NCBI GenBank assembly: GCA_039720395.1
Contig: JBBPBK010000063.1
Coordinates: forward strand, 62,001 to 126,000
Length of the DNA stretch: 64,000 nucleotides
Origin: Liquidambar formosana
Lineage: Eukaryota > Streptophyta > Magnoliopsida > Saxifragales > Altingiaceae
Direction of reading: 5' to 3'
The notes under the pieces are model-generated. The model saw nothing but the letters and a program-made list of their open reading frames with translations. It was not told the origin of the DNA and did no database searches. Position 1 is the first letter of the stretch. Each line of letters begins with the position of its first letter. The position numbers and the translations under genes were made by a program. Below are positions 21,906 through 32,083 of this stretch, one piece after another.

Positions 21906-24601
21906 CTACTGCTCCCCCGAGTTCCCGGCAGCTGGAGCAATGACCTCGGGAGCCGCGACAGGATCAGTAGAGGCAGGCGGGACCACGGGAGTCTGAGGAA
22001 GATCAGGGGTAGCCTCCGTGGTGCTTTCCGTTGCATTTGCAGGTTGGTCCCCATTGGCAGCAGCTGAAGTGTCATTGGTGGCGTCAACGACCCTCTCGGC
22101 TTCAATGATGGCATTAGGCTGGGATGTGACCTCGGGATCGTTCTCCCCGGCCTCATCACCGCCTGCAACCTCCATCTCAGCTTCCCCGACATCACCTCCC
22201 TCGGGGTCGTAATCCGAGGGAATATCCCTCCTTTCGAAGGGAATATCAGCAATGCCAGGGAATTGGGCAGATGCCAACTCGACCAAGGTCTCCCACGCAA
22301 ATTTGTAGGTGACCTCGAACTCGGTGGTCAACTGCCCAACGAGGGAAGCCTTGACGCTTTCCCTCTCCTCAGCCACCGCCTTCTCTACGGAGGCCTTCTC
22401 CTTCTCTACCTCAGCCTCAAGAGCCCGGACCTTCCTCTCCAGCTCGCGCTTCTCTCGGGCCAGCTCGTCCTGGGCGTCCTTCGTCTTCCTCAGCTCGGCC
22501 TCCAAATCTGCATAGTCCTTCCTCGTGAGTTCCAGTTTGCTGATGGCACTCTCGGCTGTGGACTTGAAAGTCTCGCATTCAGACTTCACCTTCTGAAGCT
22601 GAGACATAGCCGCAGCGCAGTTAGCCTCAGTGTCCTCTAGTTTCTTGTCATACTCACTCCGGACTTTGGCGAGCTCGAGCTGCAACTTGTTGTCCCCCGC
22701 CTCGAGGCGGTCGCCCGCAAGCAGGATTTGTTGGCAGCCCTATACAAACACCAGCAAGTCAAAAATCGTGTTGAACAGCCAGTAACGGAAACCACAAAGG
22801 AACGAAGCTTACTCGGTAAAGACTAGTAAACCCGAAACGGAGATTGTCAAGGGCGGGCTTCCTCCCGAAGTGCTCCATGTCCGCCGGGAGCCTCATAGGG
22901 TTCCCCAGCTGCTTGAAGTTGTACTCCGCAGAGAAGGAGCTGGTAACATCCTTGTCTGTGGGTACGGGGAACTGCACACACGCGATGAGACATAAAGTCA
23001 GTCAGAATCCATGATAGACTTTCGAGTATGGGACCATTATAAAATTGAAAGAAATGAAGATATACCTCGGGGAATTTAGCTATTATATCAGCGCGGGAAG
23101 GAGCGCTCCCCCCTCCGGCCGCCGGGGCGTTGGCTCCCCCCTGACCAGGCCCTTGCGCGACGAGTTGCTGCTCGGGGCCCGTAGAGGGTCTCCGAGGCTT
23201 TGGAGGAGGAACCAGGGGAGCCTTCCCCTTCCCAGTAACCTCGGGCGCCTGGGGCCTGCCCACGTCCTGCCCCCTCATGGCGCTGGACATAAGTTTGCCA
23301 CTGTTGGGGTCAGTGGACTTTCTGCCGCCATCCTAACCTGAGCCAGGAGCAGCAACAGCAGCAGCCTTGTTGGTCTTCTGCTGCTGCTGATTCTGCCGCT
23401 GCTGCTGCTGCTGCTGCTGCTGCTGATGCTGATGCTGCTGTTGCTGCTGCTGCTGTTTCTGCTCAGTAGCAGCCTTCTTTTCCTGGGCCTCCTTCTCCGC
23501 CGCCCTTCTCTCGGCAACCAGAGCCCTCAAATTCATCCCAGAGTCTTTCTTGGCCCTCTGGTTGTCGGAGTCTGTTCTTTGTCTCTTGGCGGGGGGGGAT
23601 TAGAGCCTCTCCTCTCCATGGCTTGGGAGACGGTCTCCTCAGAGCTGGAGCTCTCAATAACAAGGGGGGCGCGGTGACCCGTCTTGTCCAGAGGTCTGAT
23701 TTCCTCAGCACCTTCCCCTTCAGGTCGGAGGCGGATCCCCTCTTCCTCCTCTCCCTCTTGCTCTCCTCTCTCAACCTCTTCCTCCACCATGCGGGTCAGC
23801 TCGTCGTCAGGCTGCTCCTAAAGGGGGTAACTCGCCTTCTCCCAAGTCTGGTACCGCGCGTGGTAGTTGAGCAAGGTTTCAGCCGAACGGCAACGCTGGC
23901 TGACTTGATATCCGAGCAATTTCTCGATATCCTCCTCGTTCAATTTGTCAGCAGGCTCGTTGGCGTGAGGAGCTGCTAGAAGGAAACACGGTATAAGAAT
24001 CAGTATGAAATCCAATATTCAACTCGAGGTCATATAAAACAGAAAAGAATGAAAATGATCTCGCTGAGTTCTTACAGCTAGAGCCTCTCTCTCGGGGAAT
24101 GATGGGAGCATCAGGGGGAAGAGTCCCATCCACAGGCCCGTACACGAAGACCACAATGTCGTGAGCTCCTGGGTTGGAGTCTGGGATGTGAGTGACAAAG
24201 GGTTTCTTCCTGCGCTTGAGGGAGAGGTAAACATCAGGTTTGTTTTTAAGGGTGCAGATTTTGTAGTGGTGGAGTATCTCCCGCACTCCAACAGAAGTCC
24301 CTAGAAGCTGGTTAAGGACATGAACCCCCAAGATGATCCTAAAGGAGTTCAGCCCTAACTGAGTCGGGACTATCCCACAGTAGAGGAGAAAGTCATTGAG
24401 AAGGTCAGGGAAGGGGACACGAACTCCACCCTCCATGAAAGCAGCAATGGGAACGGGGAGGCCATCCTTGGCGTCTGACCTAAAGACGTCCTCCCCGGGC
24501 TCAGCAAAGCGGAAGCTAAACTTCCCGTCTTCAAAGCCGTATAAGGCCTTAAACTCTGCAACCTTTGCAGGGTTCCCCCTAATGTCATAAAAAGAAGACA
24601 T
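21906..24601 (-). pseudogene. Antisense additional gene of gypsy copy 1, disrupted
   Basis: It runs opposite to gag-pol. Exon 1 starts at 24601 (MSSFYDIRGNPAKVAEF) and contains the plant 'putative gypsy-type transposon' domain, recognised from memory. The middle part has a Gln-rich tract and the last exon (22685-21906 side) a long coiled coil followed by an acidic Pro/Thr-rich tail. Compared with copy 2 there is a TAG after KASYPL near 23818 and a 1-bp loss in a C-run near 23591-23598, so this copy is broken. Its function in Tat elements is not known to me. Confidence 0.85.
23384..23460. repeat. CTG/CAG trinucleotide tract coding polyglutamine
   Basis: Imperfect (CTG)n on the plus strand; it reads as a Gln/His tract in the antisense gene. 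Copy 2 has a shorter, more interrupted tract near 38994-39075. Confidence 0.9.
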
Positions 24602-25568
24602 CTGCCAAGATGAAAGGGGAAGGTTAAATCCAGGGATAACTCAACCCATGCCAATATGTCCCGACCTAAAACTTCATGATCAAGTCCTGACAGGTATGTT
24701 ACCCCTGCCTTGACAGACCCTAAAATTTTTCTAAGTGTCAACTCGGGGAACACTAAACTCGGTGTTGGGGAAAAGACAAAAAACAAAAAAAGGAGATCAA
24801 TGACCTCTTTCTCAGATTTACCCCGAGATGGAGTTTTTCAAACCCTAAAAGGCGGGAAAAATCGGTATCTTGGTGATTTGCCCCAAAAACCAGAGGAAAA
24901 CCCTAGGATTACGAAGCAAACCCCAAGAACATCTCCAACAACCGCAAAGAGAAAAATACACCGAACAAATTGAAGAATAAAGAACAAAAACTAGTTATAC
25001 CTTTACAAAAATCAAGCGGTGGTCAGAAAAGCGGTTTCGCCGGAGAAACTGTACGGCGTGGTGCTGAAAACCTCCAAAAGTTGTTCTTGGAAAGGCGAAT
25101 GGAGCGAGAAGAATACCAACGGAGAATAGCGCCGGAGAAACGATTCGTAGAAGCAACAAAGAAGAGCAGAACGGATCTTCTCTCACAAGCGAACGGCGTA
25201 AACAGTGGATTCCGGTGGAAAGGACGGAGTTTTCTTGGTGAAAACAGAAGGCAGAAAGCAGAGACAGTAGAGAGAGAAAACGGAGAACAGAATGCAAAGA
25301 GAAAAAGCAAAGAGTAGAGAGAGAATGCAGGAGATAAAGTGAGTAGTGATTTGTTTCCCTCCAAAGACATAATGCTTCTGGAGCATTAAATGCAAATTGT
25401 ACGGTCCCAAGGAACATGACGTCAGCACCTTGGAATACGGAAATGCTTAACCGCCTTTTGCCAGCTAAGCCCTAGAATGCTGAACGGCATAGGGGCACAG
25501 GGAAAAACACTTAGCAAAATAAAATTATGACAAGTCCCAACTCGGGAATGTCATAATTTGGGGCAAAT

Positions 25569-26269
25569 TGTGTGGAAATATCTCTGAACCGAGGTTTCAG
25601 CTCGGGATGGAAGGTTCATATCAGAAACACTGACACGTGGCGAAGACTGTTCAACCAGGCTAACCGCAACGTACGTGATTCACCTCCTACGATCCAGCTC
25701 GGGGCAAGGGGTTAAATCACGTCACTTGACACGTGGTTAGTACCGCATGGTAGGACCTGCTGCAAAGCACGTGATCTTCCAGCTCGGGACCTGGCTTTCA
25801 TCTCGGGACACCTGTCCTATGACTCACACTTCGATCCAAATCCTACTACAGTCCAAAACTGTCCCAGCAGCTGTAATTCCTGACACAGCGGTTACTAAAA
25901 ACCATGGTTCCATGGCCAACCATGATCAACAAACTATGGTCAGACGGTTATGGGTAAACCATGGTCAGATCTGACCTAACCAAAGCAGTTACCTGACCTC
26001 ATATGGTCAGTCCGTACAGGTGGGTATAAAAAGAATACGATACAGCCTAATTTGGTAAGCTATAGTACCCTAATTCTCTGAGATTCATTTTCTTCCTTGC
26101 CTCATTCTCCCCAGTACGGCTTTCTGACTTAAGCTTTGGAGAGGGCACGGCCAAAACCCACCTTGGCCTACCCTCTGACCCATTTTCCAAGCTTGTGATT
26201 GCAGGTCCAGGCGAGGGAGCAAGCTCCATCATCAACACGTAGTTCGGGGAGCAGATTTTACCCCGTACA
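25569..26269 (+). repeat. 3' LTR of gypsy copy 1
   Basis: 701 bp, TGTGTGG...CCCCGTACA, preceded by the purine-rich TTTGGGGCAAAT. It is followed by target duplication GAACT at 26270-26274. Confidence 0.95.
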
Positions 26270-26366
26270 GAACTTAATTGACAAACAAGAGTTTCAATCC
26301 CTTCACCATCTAAACCACAAAATTCCAAAATCATAATTAATTATTCCAATCTTCCACTGTTAGATT

Positions 26367-26636
26367 TTATTTACGCAGGTCCCTAAAATATCCGGCAGGG
26401 TCACGCTGAAAGTCCTCCCTGTAAATGCGGTAATTCCTCCCGGGCGCTTTCATGCTTGTCAGTCATAGATCGGCCCGAGCCTGATGCCATACAAGCTATG
26501 CCGCAAGCTGCAACAGCTATCCCCACCACTGCACCAAACACCGTTGCCACGTCTGGAGCCTCATCATTCTTGGCATTTTCGCTCCATCCGAACCACTTTG
26601 GTGCCTAGAGCTTTCTTTGCTTTCACAACCACCCAT
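26367..26636 (-). pseudogene. Frameshifted copy of type II small membrane protein gene
   Basis: Counterpart of 6238-6504 in unit 2. The C-terminal motif region is preserved, but a 1-bp loss near 26580 and a rearranged stretch near 26455-26475 break the frame. The start codon and upstream TATA motif remain. The gypsy insertion lies about 95 bp beyond its stop codon. Confidence 0.8.
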
Positions 26637-27110
26637 TGTGTGTATTGACGAGTTGTGACTTTGGAAAGTACCAAGAATAGGATGGTTTTATAGCGCACAC
26701 TGGGAATCTAGGAGTCGTGTAATAGTTAATTCTCTTCTAGGTTTATGTAAAATGGAGAGGTTACAGTCCATCTTCTAGTTGTGACTTTTAAGGATGCCAA
26801 GGTTAATCAAGGAGCTCCAATGGGTAAAATACTGGTTCCCAAATCCCAAGTCTTAGTACACAAGAATCATAAGGTCATCGGTGTGACTTTTCATTCTTTC
26901 ATGGGGGTCAGTTGTTAGCCAAGTTTAACCCATGTTAATCGATGTGCAATGTGCTATGGGCCTATAGCATTTCCCATTGTATAGGGCATTAATCGAATCG
27001 AAGGCTAGGATACGTACTCCTATTGACCCTGGAAGAAGAAAAGAAAAAAAAAAATGCATAATCAAATAGAAAAAAGTTGGAGAGATTTGCAAATTCAGTA
27101 AAACACTTAT
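26637..27110. other. Intergenic, duplicate of 6.51-6.95 kb
   Basis: No gene seen. The sequence follows unit 1 closely to about 27050. Confidence 0.7.
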
Positions 27111-27333
27111 GCCATGTTTGTTTGGTTGAAATGAAATGCAATCTCATTCTAATTCATTTCAAACAACATGTTTGGATGAGATAATTAAATGGGAATTGAA
27201 TCGAACAGTAGTAGTGAATTATAATGATATCTATTTCGCAGTGTTTATTTCAATCTTATTTCATTTCAGACTATTTTGAGCATGAAATCAGATTCCATTC
27301 TTACTTATTCCATTCCAACCAAACAAACATGGC
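27111..27333. mobile_element. Candidate MITE with perfect 18-bp terminal inverted repeats
   Basis: Begins GCCATGTTTGTTTGGTTG and ends with its exact reverse complement. It is absent at the equivalent place in unit 1 (near 6950), so it inserted after the duplication. The target duplication could not be defined cleanly. Confidence 0.7.
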
Positions 27334-27571
27334 CTTGAGGTTAAGGGTGGCAAAATTGAATCGGCAGCAAAATTAGTAAAATTGATGCCTACACATATCT
27401 CAAGAAAGAAAATTTATGGATGGGAATTGGTAAGCCATGAATTTGAAAGGTCCATTATATTTTACAAAACATTTACAGACAAAAATTTCATGATTGTTAA
27501 TGGGAATAGGTTCATCATGATCGAGTGAAGCAAGTTGCAACCCTAGGTAACAGGTTATCAGCCCTAAATTT

Positions 27572-30417
27572 TCACCGTCCAACAGGCATCATGATTTCAG
27601 AGAACTCAACTCCGGGTGTCATATCTGAATTGCCCAATGCTGCAAGTGACACATCAACGTCCCTATCCACCTCGGCACTGGTTTGCAGTTGCAGCGCCAA
27701 CTCCAAATTCCACAGAACCTCGCCCATATGTGGCCTCTCCACCCCTCGTTCGGCCAAGCAATTCTTTGCAATATCCACAAACGTGGCCAAAGACGCTGGC
27801 CTTATCTTTCCTTCAAGATATGGGTCTACAAGTCGGTCAATGGTGCCTTTCTGATGGAAACTTATGGCCCACTCGGCCAAGTTTGTGTGCTCATCCTCTT
27901 CCACCATTGGATTCGACGCAGGTCTTGCACAGAGTACCTCCAAGAGCACAACCCCAAATGAGTAAACATCGGATTTTTCTGTCAATCTACGACGCCTGTA
28001 ATACTCAGGATCTATATATCCAATGCTACCCTTTACGTTAGTGCTGATATGAGTAGTTTGCAATGACGAGATGGTAAGCCCCACTTTGGACAACCCAAAA
28101 TCTGAAACCTTGGCCACCCAATTCTCATCTAAGAGAATATTGGTGCTCTTCACATCGCGGTGGATTATCCTTGGCTTGGCACCGGTGTGTAGATAGTATA
28201 GTCCCTGTGCAGCTCCTATGCAAATCTTTAGTCGTTGCTCCCACGCGAGAGATGATCTCTGTTAGAAAATTACACGGTAAGGCATAGTATTAGCAAAATC
28301 AAAATTATAATTACCTCGAACGCAAAACTATTTTATTTTTAAAAAAAACAAATTTTGCAGGCAAAAGGAAATTTATTAAATTAGAAAGGAGTACAGAATA
28401 CCATAGAAAAATTACCCCCGCTGCACCCAGAAGTTAAAGTGAGACACCCAACAAACAAACCACCAACTCAACAACAGGGTAAAGAAAACCATCACCAAAG
28501 ACAAATCTCAAAACACCTATGATGCAAACTAGAAAATCAATACATTAAGGCCAGAAAAACTAAACTTGTGTATAGCGACAAGGAAACACTTACAGAAAAG
28601 AGATGATCAAAGAGGGTTCCATTGGCCATGTAGTCGTAGACAAGGATCATCTCGTGGTCCTCCTTGCAGTAACCGATAAGCGAGACGAGGTTGTGGTGGC
28701 GAAGATGAGAGAGCATCCCGATCTCCGTCTGGAATTCGTGGGCACCCTGTTCTGAAGTGGGATTTCCGCGCTTGATGGCAACAGTGGTACTGTCCCTTCC
28801 GATTTTTATGTAGCCCTTGTACACCTTACCAAATCCACCACTGCCAAGAAGCCGCGCCTCTTCAAAGTTGTTTGTGGCAGCCTTGATAACATTGATGGAG
28901 AAGTTGTGGCAAATCCGCGTGTTCATCATCTTCTTCTTCTTCACATTAGACTGCTCTCTTATGTTCTTGAGCCAGTATGCAAGTGAGCACAGAAGAAAGA
29001 GGAGCACCACCCCTCCACACGAGCATCCGATGATGATGAATGTAATCTTCTTTGAAATTTCTGATGAGTGGGAAGAGGGTTCAATTGGGGACAGAGCTGC
29101 CACAGAGCCAATTTTGAGAGGATTAAGTCCCGCGAGATTTCCATCACTATTGTTTAATTTGAAGATCTCCACCCCATTTAAGATGACATTAATGTGTTCA
29201 GCGCTGGTTTCCATGTTGGGGTGTAGATCTAACCACAAATCCTGCTTCCCCTGGTTCACTGCCCCCATCATCACAACATAATCCTTATAAACGGGAACCC
29301 CTCGGCCACCACTCCAGCCGACGACATCTGCCTCATCCTCGGCTGTTTGATTATCTATGAATATTTGAAAAACCCTCTGATTTATCTTTGTAATTGCCTC
29401 GTCAAGCTCGCAAAAATGGAGCCTGACAAGGTAGTTGAAACCAGAATCGATGGGGCAGATCCAACTCAGGTTATAATTCAGATGGTACATGATATCATTA
29501 GGCAACATCGTTCGGGCGGTGCGGTAGACGCTCTGGGGCGCAGTGTATAATGGCACTGTTTTTGGATACCTCAATGCCATACTAAAATTGAAATAATTAA
29601 CCCCGTCGGCTGCTCCGAATATGAAGGCTTGGTCGTTGGTCCACCTACGGAACAATCCCGAGTCTGCATTGGGTTCTATGTCTTGGCCTCCAACGTTTAA
29701 TCTGTACATTGTCTCAAGGGCGGAAGTGCAGTCAATGTAAAAAGGTGCAGAAGAGTAACCAATGAACGAGATGGGCACATCCGCACCGCGAATGTAGAGG
29801 TTGAGAGGCATTGAAACAAGTTCAATTCCATTCACAAAGGCATATGCATCAGAAGCTTTTGAAGATGGAGTGAAGGTTATGTCCAATATATGTCCACTTA
29901 CGTAGATGGTGAATTCTCTCATGAGGTATGCGAAATTCAAATAATCTGCGTTGAGGGAAGCACTGAAGTTTTTTAAAAGAGAGTAGCGACCGGCCAGAGC
30001 GGTGACGGAGAGGAAAGCTTTCGAAGCATTAAGACCCAAATAAGAAGAAGGGTAAAAGTGTAGACGGACGAATTTTGGGCCTGGAGTAACGTTGAAGGTG
30101 TAGGTGAATTGGGAGCGAAAAATTCTAGCAGTCTTGTAAGGGACTTCAGGGACGAACGGGTACATGAAAGAGGCTTCAGCAGGAATAGAATCTGTGCCTG
30201 CTGTAGCTAGAACAAACTGTGATCTGATGTCGCTGCTCCAATTTCTCCCATCATGAGAAGAAGATTTCAAAGAGGAGGAGCCACAGTTGAGGGCTATGTT
30301 TTCTAATGGGACGTAAGATGAGTCATCTGCCCAAACGAGGATCTTCAAACTGTAAAAGAAATGTAGAAAGAAGTGAATGAAAAGGAAATAATAGCAAATG
30401 GTCCTGGCGCTTGTCAT
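27572..30417 (-). CDS. CrRLK1L receptor-like kinase B (FERONIA-like), duplicate of A
   Basis: Exon 1 is 30417-28594 (608 codons), intron 28593-28259 (GTAAGT...CAG, 335 nt), exon 2 28258-27572 (229 codons including stop). The product is about 836 residues, the same exon lengths as gene A. It has a signal peptide (1-30), malectin-like ectodomain, membrane segment near 457-482 and RD kinase with GSGGFGKV, VAIK, HRDVKSTN and DFG, and ends MTPGVEFSEIMMPVGR. All key residues are present, and both frames are open. The TATA-containing part of a copia 3' LTR lies 80 bp upstream on the same strand. It is probably expressed from, or at least influenced by, that LTR. Confidence 0.88.
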
Positions 30418-30550
30418 CTGTGGACTGCGGCTACTTTAATTCCTTTGAGCAAAGGAAATTATACAGATAAATTAGACACGATGCTGGCAATGGAAATTGT
30501 GAAAGAAATGGAGAATAATTTCTGTGTATTATTTCCAATAGGTATAGCTG

Positions 30551-30562
30551 TACATATATAGG
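30551..30562 (-). promoter_or_regulatory. Candidate LTR-derived TATA box for gene B
   Basis: The minus strand reads CCTATATATGTA within the LTR, about 135-145 bases upstream of the ATG at 30417. The orientation is the same as the gene. Confidence 0.45.
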
Positions 30563-30690
30563 GAACTTACAATCCTAGATCCCATAATCAAGGGATTGAG
30601 AATGATATGGTAACTAATCTAAGGAAATTAATAACCCATAATCAACGGATAGAGAGTGATAAGGGGAATATACAAGTAAAGGATTACAAC

Positions 30691-31261
30691 ACTATTGAAA
30701 TTTGAAAGTTGATCAAAGCATGTATAGGGAGGAAAACTTGACTTTGAAAAAGATTAAAAAACTAGATTTTCAAAGCATGTTTAACAGAAATTGGAATATG
30801 CGTTTGAAAAGATTGAAAATTGATTTTCAAAAGTAAGTGAAACAAAGGATGCATAAAGCTGGCCAGAGAACATGGGTTTTAGAAAAGGTTGAAAAGTGAT
30901 TTTTTAAAGAATGCATATCCGGATGTTGAAAAATGATTTTTTAAAGAATGCATATACGGATGTTAGCAGGAAAGCTTTCTTTAAAACATGACACCAACAA
31001 GCACTTAAAAGCAAATTACAGATTGATTCCATGTTTCCATGGAATTGCCCCAAAAGGATTGCCTCAACAAACTAACTACTGACTTTATTATAAACTACTG
31101 CAAACAAAAACAAGTTGATAGTCAAAACATCCTTATGGGGCAATTCCATGGAAACGAGGAATCAATCGGTAATTTCCCCTTCATAATAAAACAGGGAACA
31201 AAAGGAATCATAGAAAGCTTTTGAAAAGGATGGAATAAAAAACTAAAAATACTTTTGAAAC
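30691..31261. other. Insertion of unknown origin within the copia 3' LTR
   Basis: It contains two adjacent copies of TTTTTTAAAGAATGCATAT followed by CCGGATGTT or ACGGATGTT (about 30901-30964). It also has an inverted repeat of about 40 bp (about 31021-31060 against 31128-31168, core TTTCCATGGAATTGCCCC). No coding frame is credible. Confidence 0.6.
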
Positions 31262-31830
31262 GACTTTTTTCCCAAAGTAGCACTCCATCTTTAAAATTTT
31301 CCAACACTAGCATTATAGGGTTCTTTTTCCACACTTAGCACCCCATACGCCATGTCACAAACTATGTGGGCATGTGGGCCCCACGGCGGCCACACTAGAA
31401 AATGAAACCCAACTTAAAAAACCATTAAAACCGCTATCCCAAATAACAGTTATTATCAGTCTACTAAAGCAATTAAATTTGGCAGATAGATCATCATAAA
31501 ACCGCCACTCAAAGTAACGGCTTAAATGCAATTCAAATATATTAAAAACGCTTGTCATAGTAGCGGTTTTGTGATGAACTCTATGCCTATTTCTGTCAAA
31601 AGAGCTTAACTGAAACCCAACGTAAACCTCTATTCGTATTAGCGGTTTAATATTAGCACTGAAACCATCAGTCCATGTGACGGTTTCATTTTCCAATGTG
31701 GCCGCCATGGGCCCCACATGTCCACATGGTTTGTGATGTGGCATACGAAGTGCTAAGTGTGGAAAAAGAATCCCTATAATACTAGTGTTGTAAAATTTTA
31801 AAACCAGAGTGCTACTTTGGAAAAAAAGTC
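31262..31830. mobile_element. 569-bp foldback MITE, 9-bp target duplication
   Basis: Flanked by direct repeat TTTTGAAAC (31253-31261 and 31831-31839). Ends GACTTTTTTCCCAAAGTAGC and its near reverse complement; the inverted repeats extend over 150 bp inward (ATGTGG...GGGCCCCA on both sides). A 9-bp duplication suggests a Mutator-type origin. Confidence 0.85.
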
Positions 31831-32083
31831 TTTTGAAACAAATGGAGGATAAGCTGGATAGCTATGTGAGACTTTTGAATGAATCATTTCGGCATCATTT
31901 GACTTCAACCAACTAAGAGCACAAGTCTTCAATTAACCCAAGAACACATGTCATCATCCAGCTCAATAGCTCTTGATTTTGACACAGAATTTAACAACCT
32001 TAAGAACATGGTCTTTACACAATTGAATATGGAACTGATTTGGCAAGTCTGTCAAGGAGAAATATCAGCTAAGACTCCCCCTC

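Larger units (their letters stand above)
14498..26269 (+). mobile_element. Tat/Retand-like Ty3/gypsy LTR retrotransposon, copy 1 (decayed)
   Basis: An 11.8-kb element flanked by the 5-bp target duplication GAACT (14493-14497 and 26270-26274). LTRs of 701 bp are at both ends; I count about 14 differences between them (about 2%). Internal order: primer-binding site, gag-pro, pol (RT, RNase H, integrase), a 106-bp tandem repeat, an antisense spliced gene, and the 3' LTR. The antisense gene between pol and the 3' LTR is characteristic of Tat-lineage (Retand-like) elements. Coding regions carry nonsense codons and frameshifts. It inserted into the duplicated 5' flank of a small gene. Confidence 0.95.
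30498..32074 (-). repeat. 3' LTR of copia element, split by about 1.33 kb
   Basis: The outer part 30498-30690 (TGTGAAAG...ATTACAACA) and inner part about 32020-32074 (TGAATATGGAACTGATT...AGCTAAGA) match the continuous LTR end at 54163-54371. The intervening sequence has no counterpart there and includes a MITE. Confidence 0.75.
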
